NCBI RefSeq assembly: GCF_022605165.1
Contig: NC_063068.1
Location: 3,596,001-3,660,000, forward strand
DNA: 64,000 nucleotides
Origin: Purpureocillium takamizusanense
Lineage: Eukaryota > Ascomycota > Sordariomycetes > Hypocreales > Ophiocordycipitaceae
Direction: 5' to 3'
The notes under the pieces were generated by a model. The model saw only the letters and a list, made by a program, of their open reading frames with translations, ran no database searches and was not told where the DNA came from. Positions 55,199-64,000 of this stretch are shown piece by piece; position 1 is the stretch's first letter; every line of letters begins with the position of its first letter. Both the position numbers and the translations under genes were made by a program.

Positions 55199-56761
55199 GA
55201 TGTCTGAGTTTGCGAACGACTAGCAGAAGGCAGTAACACTTCAGTCCTCGCTGCAATCGGCGCCAAGAGCGTAACGGGGTCGAGACGAGTGGTGGTGTCG
55301 GCGCAGAAGTTTGGGAAGTATTCGTTGCTGTTATGATGGGATTAGTCAGGCTGGGAGGAAGAGAGCAGGGAGGCGGAGATGTCAGGGCGGGCCGAAGGAA
55401 GCTTCCAGGCGATGCAGGCGACAGAGAGAAGATTCCTTATTCCTGCTGGCGCGTGGGTGCTCCGGTGGCAAGGAGAGCACGGGACTGTGCATCGTACCTG
55501 TTTGGTGAACAAATTCGTTCGTCGGGACGCAAGAACCAACTCTATCGTCGGGGAGACAAAAGAGCAGCGGGGCGACGATGAGAAATTTGCGAACTGGGAT
55601 GCGCTGGTGCGATATTCTTCCCGACTCTTTTGTACGAGGCCTGTCGGTAAAATGCGCGCTTCGCGTTGGCTCTGGCAAATTCTGGCCCAGGTGAGAGAGA
55701 GGGGAGGGGACTGCGTTCAAGTTGAACTCTGCGTCGTCGGAAACAAGAGGCTGGCGCTGTGTCGGAGAGCGGGCGTTCCTGGGAGAGTTAAAAACCGGAG
55801 GGCAGGTTACAGGGGTCGCCCCAAGGCTGGAGGCGCCTCATGGAAGTGTATCGAAGAATGTCGACTCTGTGGCGGTGCACATAATGCACGACATGTACAT
55901 CGCCTACGGCGGACGGCTTGCGCTCGCTAAAACAGGGCCGCGGCTTAGAATACCAAACTAGTCTCGCCCATTCACTGTTGGCATATGTTGGCCCTTGATG
56001 CATTTCAATTTTCCGAGACTGTAGAATTCGTGTTGCACGTACGCTCTGCGCCGTCTCTGCGGTCCATATCACAGACAGGAAGTATCTTCCTAACTCGCCA
56101 GTCCCTTCAGGCGAGGTCGGGTTTCTGGAGCCCCACCCAATGACGCCCGAGGCCCCAGCTAACTATTCATAGCGCCCCCAAGGATCCAGGGGTCTTCATT
56201 CGCCGGGAGCCTGGTGAAGCGTGAGGAAAGGGAGCCGCCCGAAAGGACAGGCCGCCAAGCCACATTTCTTCAGCCCATCCGCTGCCGTGTCACATCATTC
56301 TAAGGATTTTGGTTTCGAGGAAGCGCCGCGAAGCCTACTTGGTGGTGTGTGCCTTACCATCATGCAGTAAAGTACATACTAACTTACATGAGTGACTCCC
56401 TGCTTTTTCCAACACGCTGCATGTCAGCGCCTTTAAGCATTAGATTTGTTGTCGCAGTGTTCACAGAGATCAAGCCATCACCACGGTGAATAAGGCTTCG
56501 TTATAGTAGAGGATATACGCCGCAACACGACTTCCCCGCCATTGGAACCATACGTACAACGACGCAAGACAAGCAAAGCGGGTCATTGATCAAGAATGAG
56601 AATGTATCTGATGGTATCACTAGTAATGGTTCAAGTCAAGCAATACCCCAAAGGAACACACAAGGCAATTTACGTCGTCAGACGTCATCATCTCGCCATC
56701 ATACACCGAGCACAGCTCGTCCTGTCGTTAACCTCTCTGCCCCCGAGAGCGGGCGACCCTC
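55199..56761. promoter_or_regulatory. YDJ1 promoter and CLIP-like gene 3' region
   Basis: This 1.56-kb region precedes the YDJ1-type gene and follows the CLIP-like stop (both on the minus strand). It includes two heat-shock-element dyads (55397-55406 and 55427-55436). A 183-codon plus-strand frame at 55379-55930 shows no domain and overlaps the promoter, so I did not call it. Confidence 0.5.
55397..55436 (-). promoter_or_regulatory. Two heat-shock-element dyads upstream of YDJ1
   Basis: GGAAGCTTCC (55397-55406) and AGAAGATTCC (55427-55436) both fit nGAAnnTTCn, the paired unit bound by Hsf1. They are about 199 and 229 bp upstream of the ATG. Ydj1 orthologs are heat-inducible, which fits; binding is inferred. 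Confidence 0.6.
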
Positions 56762-59272
56762 CTAAAAAGCGTCCTCGAATGGGCAATCAACGCTGTCATG
56801 GCCGTCCCGCTCGCACACCGCGCACCACTTCTCAGGATCCATCATACCACTCTCTTTTCCAGCGACTGGTCCTGACTCCATGGGGTTGGGCAGGATCTTG
56901 ACCGGCGGCGTTGTTGTTGCCAGGCTCGGGGTCTTGGGTTTGACGGGGGAGAGGGGCGCGGGGAGCGCATCGTCACGGCCAAGAGAAGCTTGAGGCTTCA
57001 GCCCCTCCCGCACAATACCCGTGTCAGGCTTGAAGTTGCTCACACTCTTAGCAGCCTCGGGATCGAACATGTTGGTGCAGGTGAGGATGTCATGGCCACT
57101 CGTTTCGCAAATCTCGCACCAGAGAGTGCTAGTCTCCGTGGCCGTCGAATAGGTGTCGCTCTCATGCATCGTATCAAGCGTGTTGCCTCTCTTGTGCGTG
57201 GCTTGAGGGGATCGCGGCTCATGTGCTCGGACTGCGATCACTGTGTCCCGTGAATCCCTCAGCGAGGACCGCTGATTGGACATAGCATTTGACGGAGCGA
57301 CAGCACCGCCACGCAGCATGTCGAGTTCTTGCTCCAGCTCCTCTTCCTTGATAGTCTTCTGCTGTAGCAACATTTGCAACTCCGTAATTTGGCGCTCCAA
57401 GTTATCTCGGGCGATGTTGTGATCGGCCGAGTCGCGGGAGCTGGACCGTGCTTGTTCGTCGCCACCTGGAATGGAGTCTCGACTAAGGGAGTGGATGATG
57501 GCCTTGAGACCTCGGATCTCATCCTCCTTCTGCTCGAGCTCCTTTGAGATGGCAGCGGCATCCCCGTTGGTGCTGGCACCGAGCCCGCCCTTGTCGCGCT
57601 CACGCCGCAGCTCAGTCCGAGTCCTCTCCACCTCCCCTCGCAGGAACTCGGCCTCTCCGCGAGCCTCGGCTTCGCCTCGACGGGCGTCTTCCAAGCCTTC
57701 TTCGAGCTCCTGTACGAGCTCCTCCAGCTGCTTCAGCTGGCTCGCCACCGAATCGACGTCCAGATTCCTAGATTCTAGCTCGTGCAGCTCAGCCATGAGT
57801 TCCTCGATTCGTTTTTCGTACACCCTTTCCGTCTCCGTGCTAGCCATTTCGAGGGTGTCAATGGTACTTCGAAAGTCGGCGCGATGCGCATCAAATTCTG
57901 CGGTGAGGATTGCGATCTTTTCGTTCTTCTCTCGTAGCATGTGTCGAAGCTGCGCCGTGTCCTTGTCGTCGATGCTATTGCGCCTAGGCCTCGGTCCTTC
58001 TGGGTTCTCAATAAGGCCTTGCAGTTCAGTCAAACTGCTCTCCATCTCAGCGAGGGTGGAGGACTGATCCCTGAGTTGGCGCTCGCGATCCTCGAGCTGC
58101 GAACGCAATCGCTCCATCTCCTCCTCCTGTGCTGCAGCTGCGCGCGATGCTGGCCGTTGCAGTTTCAGGTTGAATGAGGAGATGGAGCCGGAGCTGCCGT
58201 TGGTCTTGGTTCGCTGCAAGCCGGTCGGTGTCGCATCGTCGTCGAGTCCGTGAACGGAGCCAAGGGCAGAGGCGCTGCGTGGTCCAATGTTAGACTTGAC
58301 TTCGAGGGCTGGCAACCTTTTGCTAGGATCTCCAGTAGTACCGCGAACACTCTGTGCAAACTTGTTCGTCGGGCTCCCATATCGCGAAGGCACTCTGGCG
58401 GCAGGTGTTCCTATTGACGGCCGGGGCCCTGGCGTCATCTGCGTGCGTCGAGCAGGAGAGTCGGGCCGAGGCAGTGATGTCCGAGGCTTCTTGAGTTGAG
58501 GACTGGCAGCCCTTACTCCGGGGCCGATGGAAGCGCTGAATTTCGGCAGGCTCGGCGTTGGAGGGGTAAAGGACATCGCCGAAACTCCGTTCCTCAACCC
58601 GTTGGCACTCGGCGTTGCCGGATACGAGCTCGTGGGTACGCCGCGTCGAGCGGTCTTGGTGAGGGGCACAAAGATACCGGCGCCGGGAGCCACTGTCGCG
58701 AAGTACGAAATCCTGTCAAGGTATGGGGGGTAAGCATCCGTCCACACAAGAGAGCTGAAGAAAAGAAATGTCAAGGGGATGGTGCGGGCTTCCACGTACC
58801 CGTCCACATCGCCGCTGTTCTTGCCCCGGGCCGCGAAATCAGAATGCAGCTCTACGCCGGCAAAGATACCCTTCTTCCCTTGGACGCCGCCGATGAAGCG
58901 CACGACACCGTGCATCCCGCCAGGCACGTCGACCACGTCGCCGACGGCGAGGTCTTCGGCCGAGAGCCGTCCCGGGCTCGGTGGGACCATGTTGCGCGTT
59001 GCGTCGCTCAAAACCGAATCGAGGGCGTAGCTCTCGCTGACATCGGGAATACTGGCGAGCGAGCTAGGGGTGAGGGCCGCGAGAGACGTCTTGCGCGACA
59101 AGGCCAGGCCCGGGGGTACGAGTCTCGACTGGGAAATGTAGAGAGAGTTCAGGTCGGGCGTGGATGCTGAACCCGCGGGCTTGCGCAAGGAGCGTGCGAA
59201 AGGTGGCCTCGCGCTGCCGATATGATGATTGTGTATCGCAGTGGTGGTGGTAGCGGTGGCTGTTGGCGCCAT
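56762..59272 (-). CDS. BIK1: CAP-Gly microtubule plus-end protein (CLIP-170/Bik1/Tip1 type)
   Basis: CLIP-170-type proteins track growing microtubule ends and load dynein. Exons 59272-58800 and 58712-56762 (87-nt intron) give 807 aa. A Ser/Thr-rich N-terminus leads to one CAP-Gly domain (about 108-178: GDVVDVPGGMHGVVRFIG ... GVELHSDFAARGKNSGDVDG), where GKNSG takes the place of the usual GKNDG. A Ser/Pro/Arg-rich basic linker follows, then a long coiled coil (about 360-690). Two C-terminal zinc knuckles, both C-x2-C-x4-H-x4-C (CEICETSGHDILTC and CAVCERDGHDSVDC), complete the CLIP layout. The intron is a multiple of three with no stop, so retention would insert 29 residues inside the CAP-Gly domain. 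Confidence 0.92.
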   Translation of the reverse strand: MAPTATATTTTAIHNHHIGSARPPFARSLRKPAGSASTPDLNSLYISQSRLVPPGLALSRKTSLAALTPSSLASIPDVSESYALDSVLSDATRNMVPPSPGRLSAEDLAVGDVVDVPGGMHGVVRFIGGVQGKKGIFAGVELHSDFAARGKNSGDVDGYVEARTIPLTFLFFSSLVWTDAYPPYLDRISYFATVAPGAGIFVPLTKTARRGVPTSSYPATPSANGLRNGVSAMSFTPPTPSLPKFSASIGPGVRAASPQLKKPRTSLPRPDSPARRTQMTPGPRPSIGTPAARVPSRYGSPTNKFAQSVRGTTGDPSKRLPALEVKSNIGPRSASALGSVHGLDDDATPTGLQRTKTNGSSGSISSFNLKLQRPASRAAAAQEEEMERLRSQLEDRERQLRDQSSTLAEMESSLTELQGLIENPEGPRPRRNSIDDKDTAQLRHMLREKNEKIAILTAEFDAHRADFRSTIDTLEMASTETERVYEKRIEELMAELHELESRNLDVDSVASQLKQLEELVQELEEGLEDARRGEAEARGEAEFLRGEVERTRTELRRERDKGGLGASTNGDAAAISKELEQKEDEIRGLKAIIHSLSRDSIPGGDEQARSSSRDSADHNIARDNLERQITELQMLLQQKTIKEEELEQELDMLRGGAVAPSNAMSNQRSSLRDSRDTVIAVRAHEPRSPQATHKRGNTLDTMHESDTYSTATETSTLWCEICETSGHDILTCTNMFDPEAAKSVSNFKPDTGIVREGLKPQASLGRDDALPAPLSPVKPKTPSLATTTPPVKILPNPMESGPVAGKESGMMDPEKWCAVCERDGHDSVDCPFEDAF

Positions 59273-61367
59273 GGCGGGCGGGAGGCGAGTGGGAGGGCAG
59301 GGTCCCAGATTTTCGTTTGCGGGCGAAAATTCGGGGCTAACTTGCTTGGCCTTTGGGGCGGCGGCGTACTGGCGCTCGTTTGTTTACGCGCAATGGGCCA
59401 TGGAAAAAAGGCCGGATCGAGGACTACTAGTTACCGCTGTCAGGTGAAGGGGGGTCCAGTCCAGGGGCGGGAGGGGCCTGCCAGCACTTGTCACACAGTG
59501 GACTCTTTTGGCGGAGCCGTGGAAGGAGAGGAGGATAAGACGAAGAAGAAGAAGAAGAAGAAGAAGAAGAAAAAGAAGAAAAGAAGAGCCCAAGCCGAGG
59601 CACAGATATGCGTCGAGGCACGGCGCAGGAACAGAAGCTCAATGGCTCCCCACAGCCCCAGCGGCACAAGGATAATATATGACCAGGTAAGACGTGCAGC
59701 ACCGGTAGAGTGAAGACGGCCTGGCTCACACCACGTCAAGGGCAGGCAGAGCAAGGGAGGAGGAGGGTGGCTCGATAACGGATGGATGGATGGATGGCAC
59801 GGAAGGGATGAGGGACCCACGCGTTGAGGACTGAAAGGGACGAAAAGTCGGTGGAAGAGGAGAGGGAAAGAAAGACAACAAGATGCCTCTGGTTGGGCAT
59901 CGTATTCTCCGGTTGCGGTCAAGGAAGAAGAAAGGAACCTGCCTAACCTCTTGCTTGTCTGTCTGCGCGCAGCCAAAGCTTTTGCCTCGTTGCCCCGTCG
60001 CCAGCCAGCCAGCAGCACACGGGAACCCTTTCCGCGGGGGCGTGGCACTGCAGCAGACCCTCATGCAGGCCGGCGTGCAGGAACAATTTGAGGCCGCAAC
60101 AGTGGACGGGCGTGCGTCGCGTTCACAAACGGTTCACGGTACTCGGTCCTGACGCAATTTGATGGGTGGACTTGGCTTGGCTCCGGACATGGTTGGGAAC
60201 GGGCGCCAAGGCCCTGTCGAGGCGTCCGACAGTCATGGAACAGGCGGCAAAGAGCCGCTGAATCAGAGTGCGAGACACGCGCTGGTTGTGTTCCTGGCCA
60301 GCAAGGGTGCGTGCGGCGCCTCAACATCCCCTCATCTCATCTCGGGTCATCCTCTCCTGCCGTAGAGCATCTCATAATACACCCGGTGCTTTATTATTAC
60401 CGTCACTTGCTCAGAGTGTTCTTTACGTCGTGTAATGATGGCTCGCGTCCGTCGAGAGCGGCCTGGTTCGTCAGCGCCACGCACCCCCCAACAACGGGAA
60501 CTAACTTAGCTGCAGATGACCCGGCGACGGCGACGACGACGACAACAACAACAACCACCACCACTTTGAACGCTTTGTTCGTATTAGCCTTGCTTACCGT
60601 CGGGCAAGGGGGATTTGGTTGCACCTGTGTACTTCGTAATTCGTCGGTAATAAGAGCCAGCTCACACCGTCAGTTCGCTGGAGGACCGTGAGCCTCCATT
60701 CCCGTTCCCCCCCCCCTTCGACTCCTCGCCATCCATTGGCTCCAGGGCAAGTTTCAGGGTTCTCCCTGGCCGGCCTGTCTCGGTCCAGTCCGACGCAGGG
60801 CGTCCAGCTCCTGCCATGCCGCCTCACCCACGCCAATCAGGCACACACTTCAATCCGACCAGGGGGTGCAATTGACATTTGAACGTCCCGCCAGACGTGC
60901 AACGGCATCTAGTACTACCTGAGTACTGTCCGCGTCGCCGGCGTTGCACCAGCACGGGCGTCCGTCTGCTTGAATTCGTTCCCGCACCGTTTCTTTGCGT
61001 GCTCACACTGCTCGGTTTCGTATGCCGATCCGAATGCAGACTGCGTCAAACCCTCCAAAGCAGAAGATTGGCACGTTAGACTTCAATTGTAATCTCTAGA
61101 GTACGAAGCATTGCATGTGGCAAAGGAGCCTTTGAAGTTGTAGTGCGCATGCTCTGCCCGAGCAACAGTAGACTTGGGGGGGAGGTATCGGCCACCGAAC
61201 GGCAGGCAGTGCAAGTATGCTGAAACTGACCACAGACGCCTCGTTCAGATTCGTCTCATCATTAGCAGTCAAGTTGGTATTGCTATTGCGGGCATAGCCC
61301 GTGGGGAAATCATGATAAAAACGCTGGCTATCATATTCTTCGCTGATTGTCCGCCGTCCATACTTCA
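59273..61367. other. 2.1 kb upstream region of the CLIP-like gene
   Basis: Both flanking genes are on the minus strand, so this is the CLIP-like promoter plus the next gene's 3' region. It contains a GAA-rich tract (about 59540-59584), a GGAT tetranucleotide repeat (about 59781-59797), a GAC/AAC/CAC triplet array (about 60523-60564) and one copy of GTACTTCGTA (60629-60638). No gene is supported; the Lys-rich frame over the GAA tract is an artefact. Confidence 0.5.
59540..59584 (+). repeat. GAA/AAG trinucleotide tract
   Basis: This is a nearly pure purine tract of GAA repeats about 270-310 bp upstream of the CLIP-like start codon; on the gene's own strand it is a CTT pyrimidine tract. Such tracts can form triplexes and vary in length. 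Confidence 0.85.
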
Positions 61368-62420
61368 TCAAGTCGGTGAACCATGATCCCGCTCAATAAT
61401 GTCCCCTCTCCCCAGCGGTCTCGTGCCATCATTGAGGACCATGGCCTCCCTGTGTTGCCGTCGTAATCTTCGCTCCTCGGCAGAATGCTCGCGTGTCCGT
61501 CGAGATTGCTGTTCTGCAGGCTGCTCTGCCACAATCTCTTCCTCAATCTCCATGATGAGATCAGGCAATTCCCGAATGCGCCGCCGCGTGTTATCCTTGT
61601 CCATCAATCCGGCCTTTTCCAAGGCGCGCAGGCCGCGCTTGAGATGCTTGATGCGGCCGACAATGTCCACTATCCTGTTGTTCTTCAACTCCATGTAATC
61701 TTTGAACCTACGACGCCTCTCTTGGGGGTCTTCGCCCCAGTCCTGCTTCGCGAGCCACTTCTCGACAAACTGGGCTTTGATGAGCATCGTTGCTCCATAC
61801 TTATTGATCAGTTCGAGGATGAACATTAGGCAAAACCGCTCTGCCATGTCTCGGAGATAGTACTCGTCCCAGTGAGTGTTGCTGAGATCAGGTAGCTCGC
61901 CGTCCTCAAGGCTGAGCTCAAGCGATCGCACAAGGGCCCGATAGGCCTTTTCGCTGTTCAACTTGGCCAACCCATCGAGGCCTGTGTCTGTTAGTGCCGA
62001 TGCCATCGACGGAGGGTACGGCAATAATATCTAACCCATCATCTGCGCAGTTAGAAGAGCAAGTGCTCTTAGACACCGCATGCGTTCGCCGTAATCTGGC
62101 CTTGTGATTCCATACAACAGATAGTCCGTCGTGTCGGAATCGTTCATGGCCCGATCGCAGAGAATCCTCGTGGCGACTTCTCTGATAGAGTAGTTTGGAT
62201 GGTTTAAGAGCTTTTCCAGGGTCCCGGCTTTCAGCGCATCCTCGGTCTCCTGGGTGATGTATTGCGTCTTTGGCTCCGGAGTGGGCATCTCGTTGTCGTC
62301 ACGGACAAGCGTGAGGGCGGTGACCATGGTGCTGACGAGTCCGAAGGCGGCACAGCCAATAACCACCAAGACCACCCGCTCATCGCGAGCCATGGACAAA
62401 AGCCTGCTAGTAAAGCTCAT
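61368..62420 (-). CDS. Conserved hypothetical protein with one N-terminal membrane anchor
   Basis: Function not recognised. Exons 62420-62036 and 61981-61368 (54-nt intron with a CACTAAC branch site) give 332 aa. After a short basic start (MSFTSRLLSMARDER), residues about 16-40 form one hydrophobic segment (VVLVVIGCAAFGLVSTMVTAL). The following ~200 residues look all-helical, with Leu-rich pieces such as LEKLLNHPNYSIREVATRIL and YGERMRCLRALALLT that resemble armadillo/HEAT-type helices. The C-terminal ~90 residues are strongly charged and probably coiled (RRRIRELPDLIMEIEEE, then Arg/Glu-rich). This suggests a membrane-anchored helical scaffold, perhaps on mitochondria or ER, but that is inference. 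It diverges from NOP14 with a 328-bp shared upstream region. Confidence 0.8.
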
Positions 62421-62748
62421 GCTGGAATGAAGATGGAGACGAATACACCATAACGATGCGGCTCGGAGAAGTCGTTTGGGAGGCGAATGATATGAGTCTC
62501 AACTCTCGAGCTCCGAGATAGCCTGCCTGTTCGCCAGGAGTGGGTCGACTGATTTGCCGCGTTGCCGCAAGTCACCGCCAAAAGCTTGAGCCAAAAACGG
62601 CATAGCGCGTAATTCTGGCGCGCTGCAGAGTGGGGGGTGCACGATCAAACTGTACTGCCGTTATCGATAGCAGCTCTATTCGAAAAATTTCCTGAAACTC
62701 GAGCCTTGTTACAACATCACCCAGCCTGAGAACCGACAGCAGCCCAAC
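62421..62748. promoter_or_regulatory. Bidirectional promoter region before NOP14
   Basis: The 328 bp between divergent start codons should contain both promoters. No distinctive element beyond mixed AT-rich patches near 62640-62700 was recognised. Confidence 0.5.
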
Positions 62749-64000
62749 ATGGCCGGGTCCCAGCTGAAGCGCCTCAAGGCGTCACTCAGGGAGCAGGGCA
62801 TCACCGGGCCGCAACAATCGAAGAGGCAGAAACGCAAGCTCGCACAGGACGGTCGTGCGCGTAATGGGAAGAGGCTGCAGAGGGGAGTGGTCCTCGAAGG
62901 CATCCGCGATCAGTTCAACCCTTTCGATCTCAAGCATGCGAAGGGTCCGAAATTCGAGGTCACTTCCAACAAGACACTCACCGGCGATGCAGCAAAGGGC
63001 ATCAGGGGTCGCCCTGGACAAGCCAGGGCGGCCGGTGAGGAACGAGTAAGCCTATTGGGTCCTTTCCCCATAGCGACAGTTTCTAATGTTCTGGTTGCTT
63101 CAGCGTCGCGAAACTCTTTTGGTCGACATGCAACGGCGCAACAAGGTCGGCGGTATTCTGGATCGCCGATTTGGCGAAAACGACCCGACCATGACGCCCG
63201 AAGACAAGATGCTGGAACGTTTCGCACGGGAAAAGCAGAGAAGTCACAGGAAGAGTTCCATGTTCGACCTGGAAGATGACGAGCCCGTAGAAGGTGGTCT
63301 TACACATGGAGGAAAGACTCTGACATTTGAGGACGAAGAGCCTGTCGACGACTTTCAAGAGAATGACTTGGACGGCTACGACAGCGATGGATCAGTGCGG
63401 GAGAGACAGCGGCTCAAGCGCATACGCGCCATGGCCAGTGAGACAAATGAGGACGAGGACGAACAGCCGGATCGCAAGAAGACGAAGAAAGAAGTCATGG
63501 AGGAAATCATTGCGAAGTCGAAAATGCACAAATACGAGAGGCAGGCGGCCAAAGAGGACGACGAGGAATTGCGGGCCGAACTCGATAAGGACCTGCGGGA
63601 CATCCAATCGCTTTTGACGTCGGCCTCCAAAACTTCTCAAGCGCGCAGTGTAGCCAATGCTCTCGCTTCCACCATAGCTGGCGAGGACAGGGATGCATTC
63701 GAGAAGAATTACGATCTTCAAGTGAAGCAGCTGGCGCAAGACAAGAGAGCCCAGCCCACCGAACGCACCAAGACAGAAGAGGAAAAAATAGAAGCGGAAT
63801 CAAAGAGGCTGCGAGAGCTTGAAGAGAAACGCCAGAAGCGGATGAGGGGCGAGGAGGTCTCCGACAGCGAGGAAAGCGAAAACGACATGAAAGTGGCCGA
63901 TGAAGATGCCAATGCTTCCGAAGATGACGACTTTGGGCTCGGCAGCGGTATCAGAACCAGACCAACCGCCACAGAGCTCGGTTTCGACGATGAGGACGAC
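62749..64000 (+). CDS. NOP14: Nucleolar protein Nop14 (5' part, cut by window end)
   Basis: Nop14 is a component of the 90S small-subunit processome needed for 18S rRNA maturation. Exons 62749-63045 and 63104 to beyond 64000 are visible (58-nt intron), giving the first 398 residues of a protein usually near 850-950 aa. Family features seen are the basic start (MAGSQLKRLKASLREQG), NPFDLKHAKGPKFEV, RRETLLVDMQRRNKVGGI, DRRFGENDPTMTPEDKMLERFAREKQ split over several conserved blocks, and TLTFEDEE. Acidic and Lys/Glu-rich stretches toward the window edge are typical. The frame is open at 64000. ATG 62749 is the first Met in frame and matches the family start. Confidence 0.95.

Noticed and set aside
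55379..55930. 183-codon plus-strand open frame in the YDJ1 promoter
   Set aside because: Arg/Gly/Cys-rich without a domain, overlaps the promoter with heat-shock elements, and has another frame of similar length on the opposite strand.
59222..59713. Lys-rich open frame across the GAA tract
   Set aside because: The poly-Lys stretch is a translation of the GAA/AAG microsatellite.
1..64000. Search for a transposon, virus relic, CRISPR array or secondary-metabolite cluster
   Set aside because: No transposase, integrase, reverse transcriptase, polyketide or peptide synthetase signature, terminal repeats or spaced repeat array was recognised; the genes are dispersed housekeeping genes.

Overview
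The window is nuclear DNA of a filamentous ascomycete. The evidence is 20 protein-coding genes with 42 short spliceosomal introns (mostly 50-90 nt, GTNNGT-type donors, CTAAC-like branch sites, CAG or TAG acceptors), GC-rich codon use, and products with a Pezizomycotina flavour: an F-box/JmjC protein, a CCCH/Smr protein, an Snt2-type BAH/PHD protein, and a CAP-Gly protein ending in zinc knuckles. A Sordariomycete, perhaps Hypocreales, is my guess; nothing in the sequence fixes it. Gene order shows no operon or biosynthetic cluster. I saw no tRNA, rRNA, CRISPR array, recognisable transposon or virus.

Layout. 1-573: 3' end of an unassigned gene. 1020-2587 (-): eIF2 gamma. 5643-7331 (+): four-TM MARVEL-like protein. 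8295-9830 (-): eIF4A. 10771-12429 (+): F-box/JmjC protein. 13978-16298 (+): CCCH/Smr protein. 17311-18611 (+): Tvp38. 19007-20787 (-): conserved protein with Cys-Pro motifs. 22432-23853 (+): proline iminopeptidase-like hydrolase. 24019-27449 (-): HELQ-type helicase with 12 exons. 27450-31943: a 4.5 kb stretch without a supported gene. 31944-37548 (+): Snt2. 38744-40141 (+): Env7/STK16-type kinase. 40548-43893 (-): Ams1 alpha-mannosidase. 46518-49535 (+): mitochondrial MutS homolog Msh1. 50003-51106 (-): ribosomal protein P0. 51509-53268 (+): Trm82. 53788-55198 (-): Ydj1-type DnaJ. 56762-59272 (-): CLIP-170/Bik1-like protein. 61368-62420 (-): conserved membrane-anchored protein. 62749-64000 (+): Nop14, cut by the window end.

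Functionally this is a mostly housekeeping region: translation (eIF2 gamma, eIF4A, P0), ribosome and tRNA maturation (Nop14, Trm82), genome maintenance (HELQ-like, Msh1), chromatin (Snt2), chaperone (Ydj1), membrane and vacuole (Tvp38, Env7-like, Ams1) and cytoskeleton (CLIP). The eIF4A and P0 promoters share the 9-mer CGCTTAGGG, and the Ydj1 promoter carries two heat-shock-element dyads.

I did not find a new multi-gene system. The observations most worth checking are two irregular splice junctions in the HELQ-like helicase (one falls in the conserved His-His-Ala-Gly-Leu-Thr motif), a 10-mer that recurs in intergenic DNA, a 52-nt perfectly alternating purine/pyrimidine tract just before the TVP38 start codon, a perfect 14-bp hairpin at 21573-21612 and an 18-bp perfect palindrome upstream of MSH1. 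All exon boundaries were worked out by eye from splice signals, reading frame and family knowledge, without alignment or RNA data.
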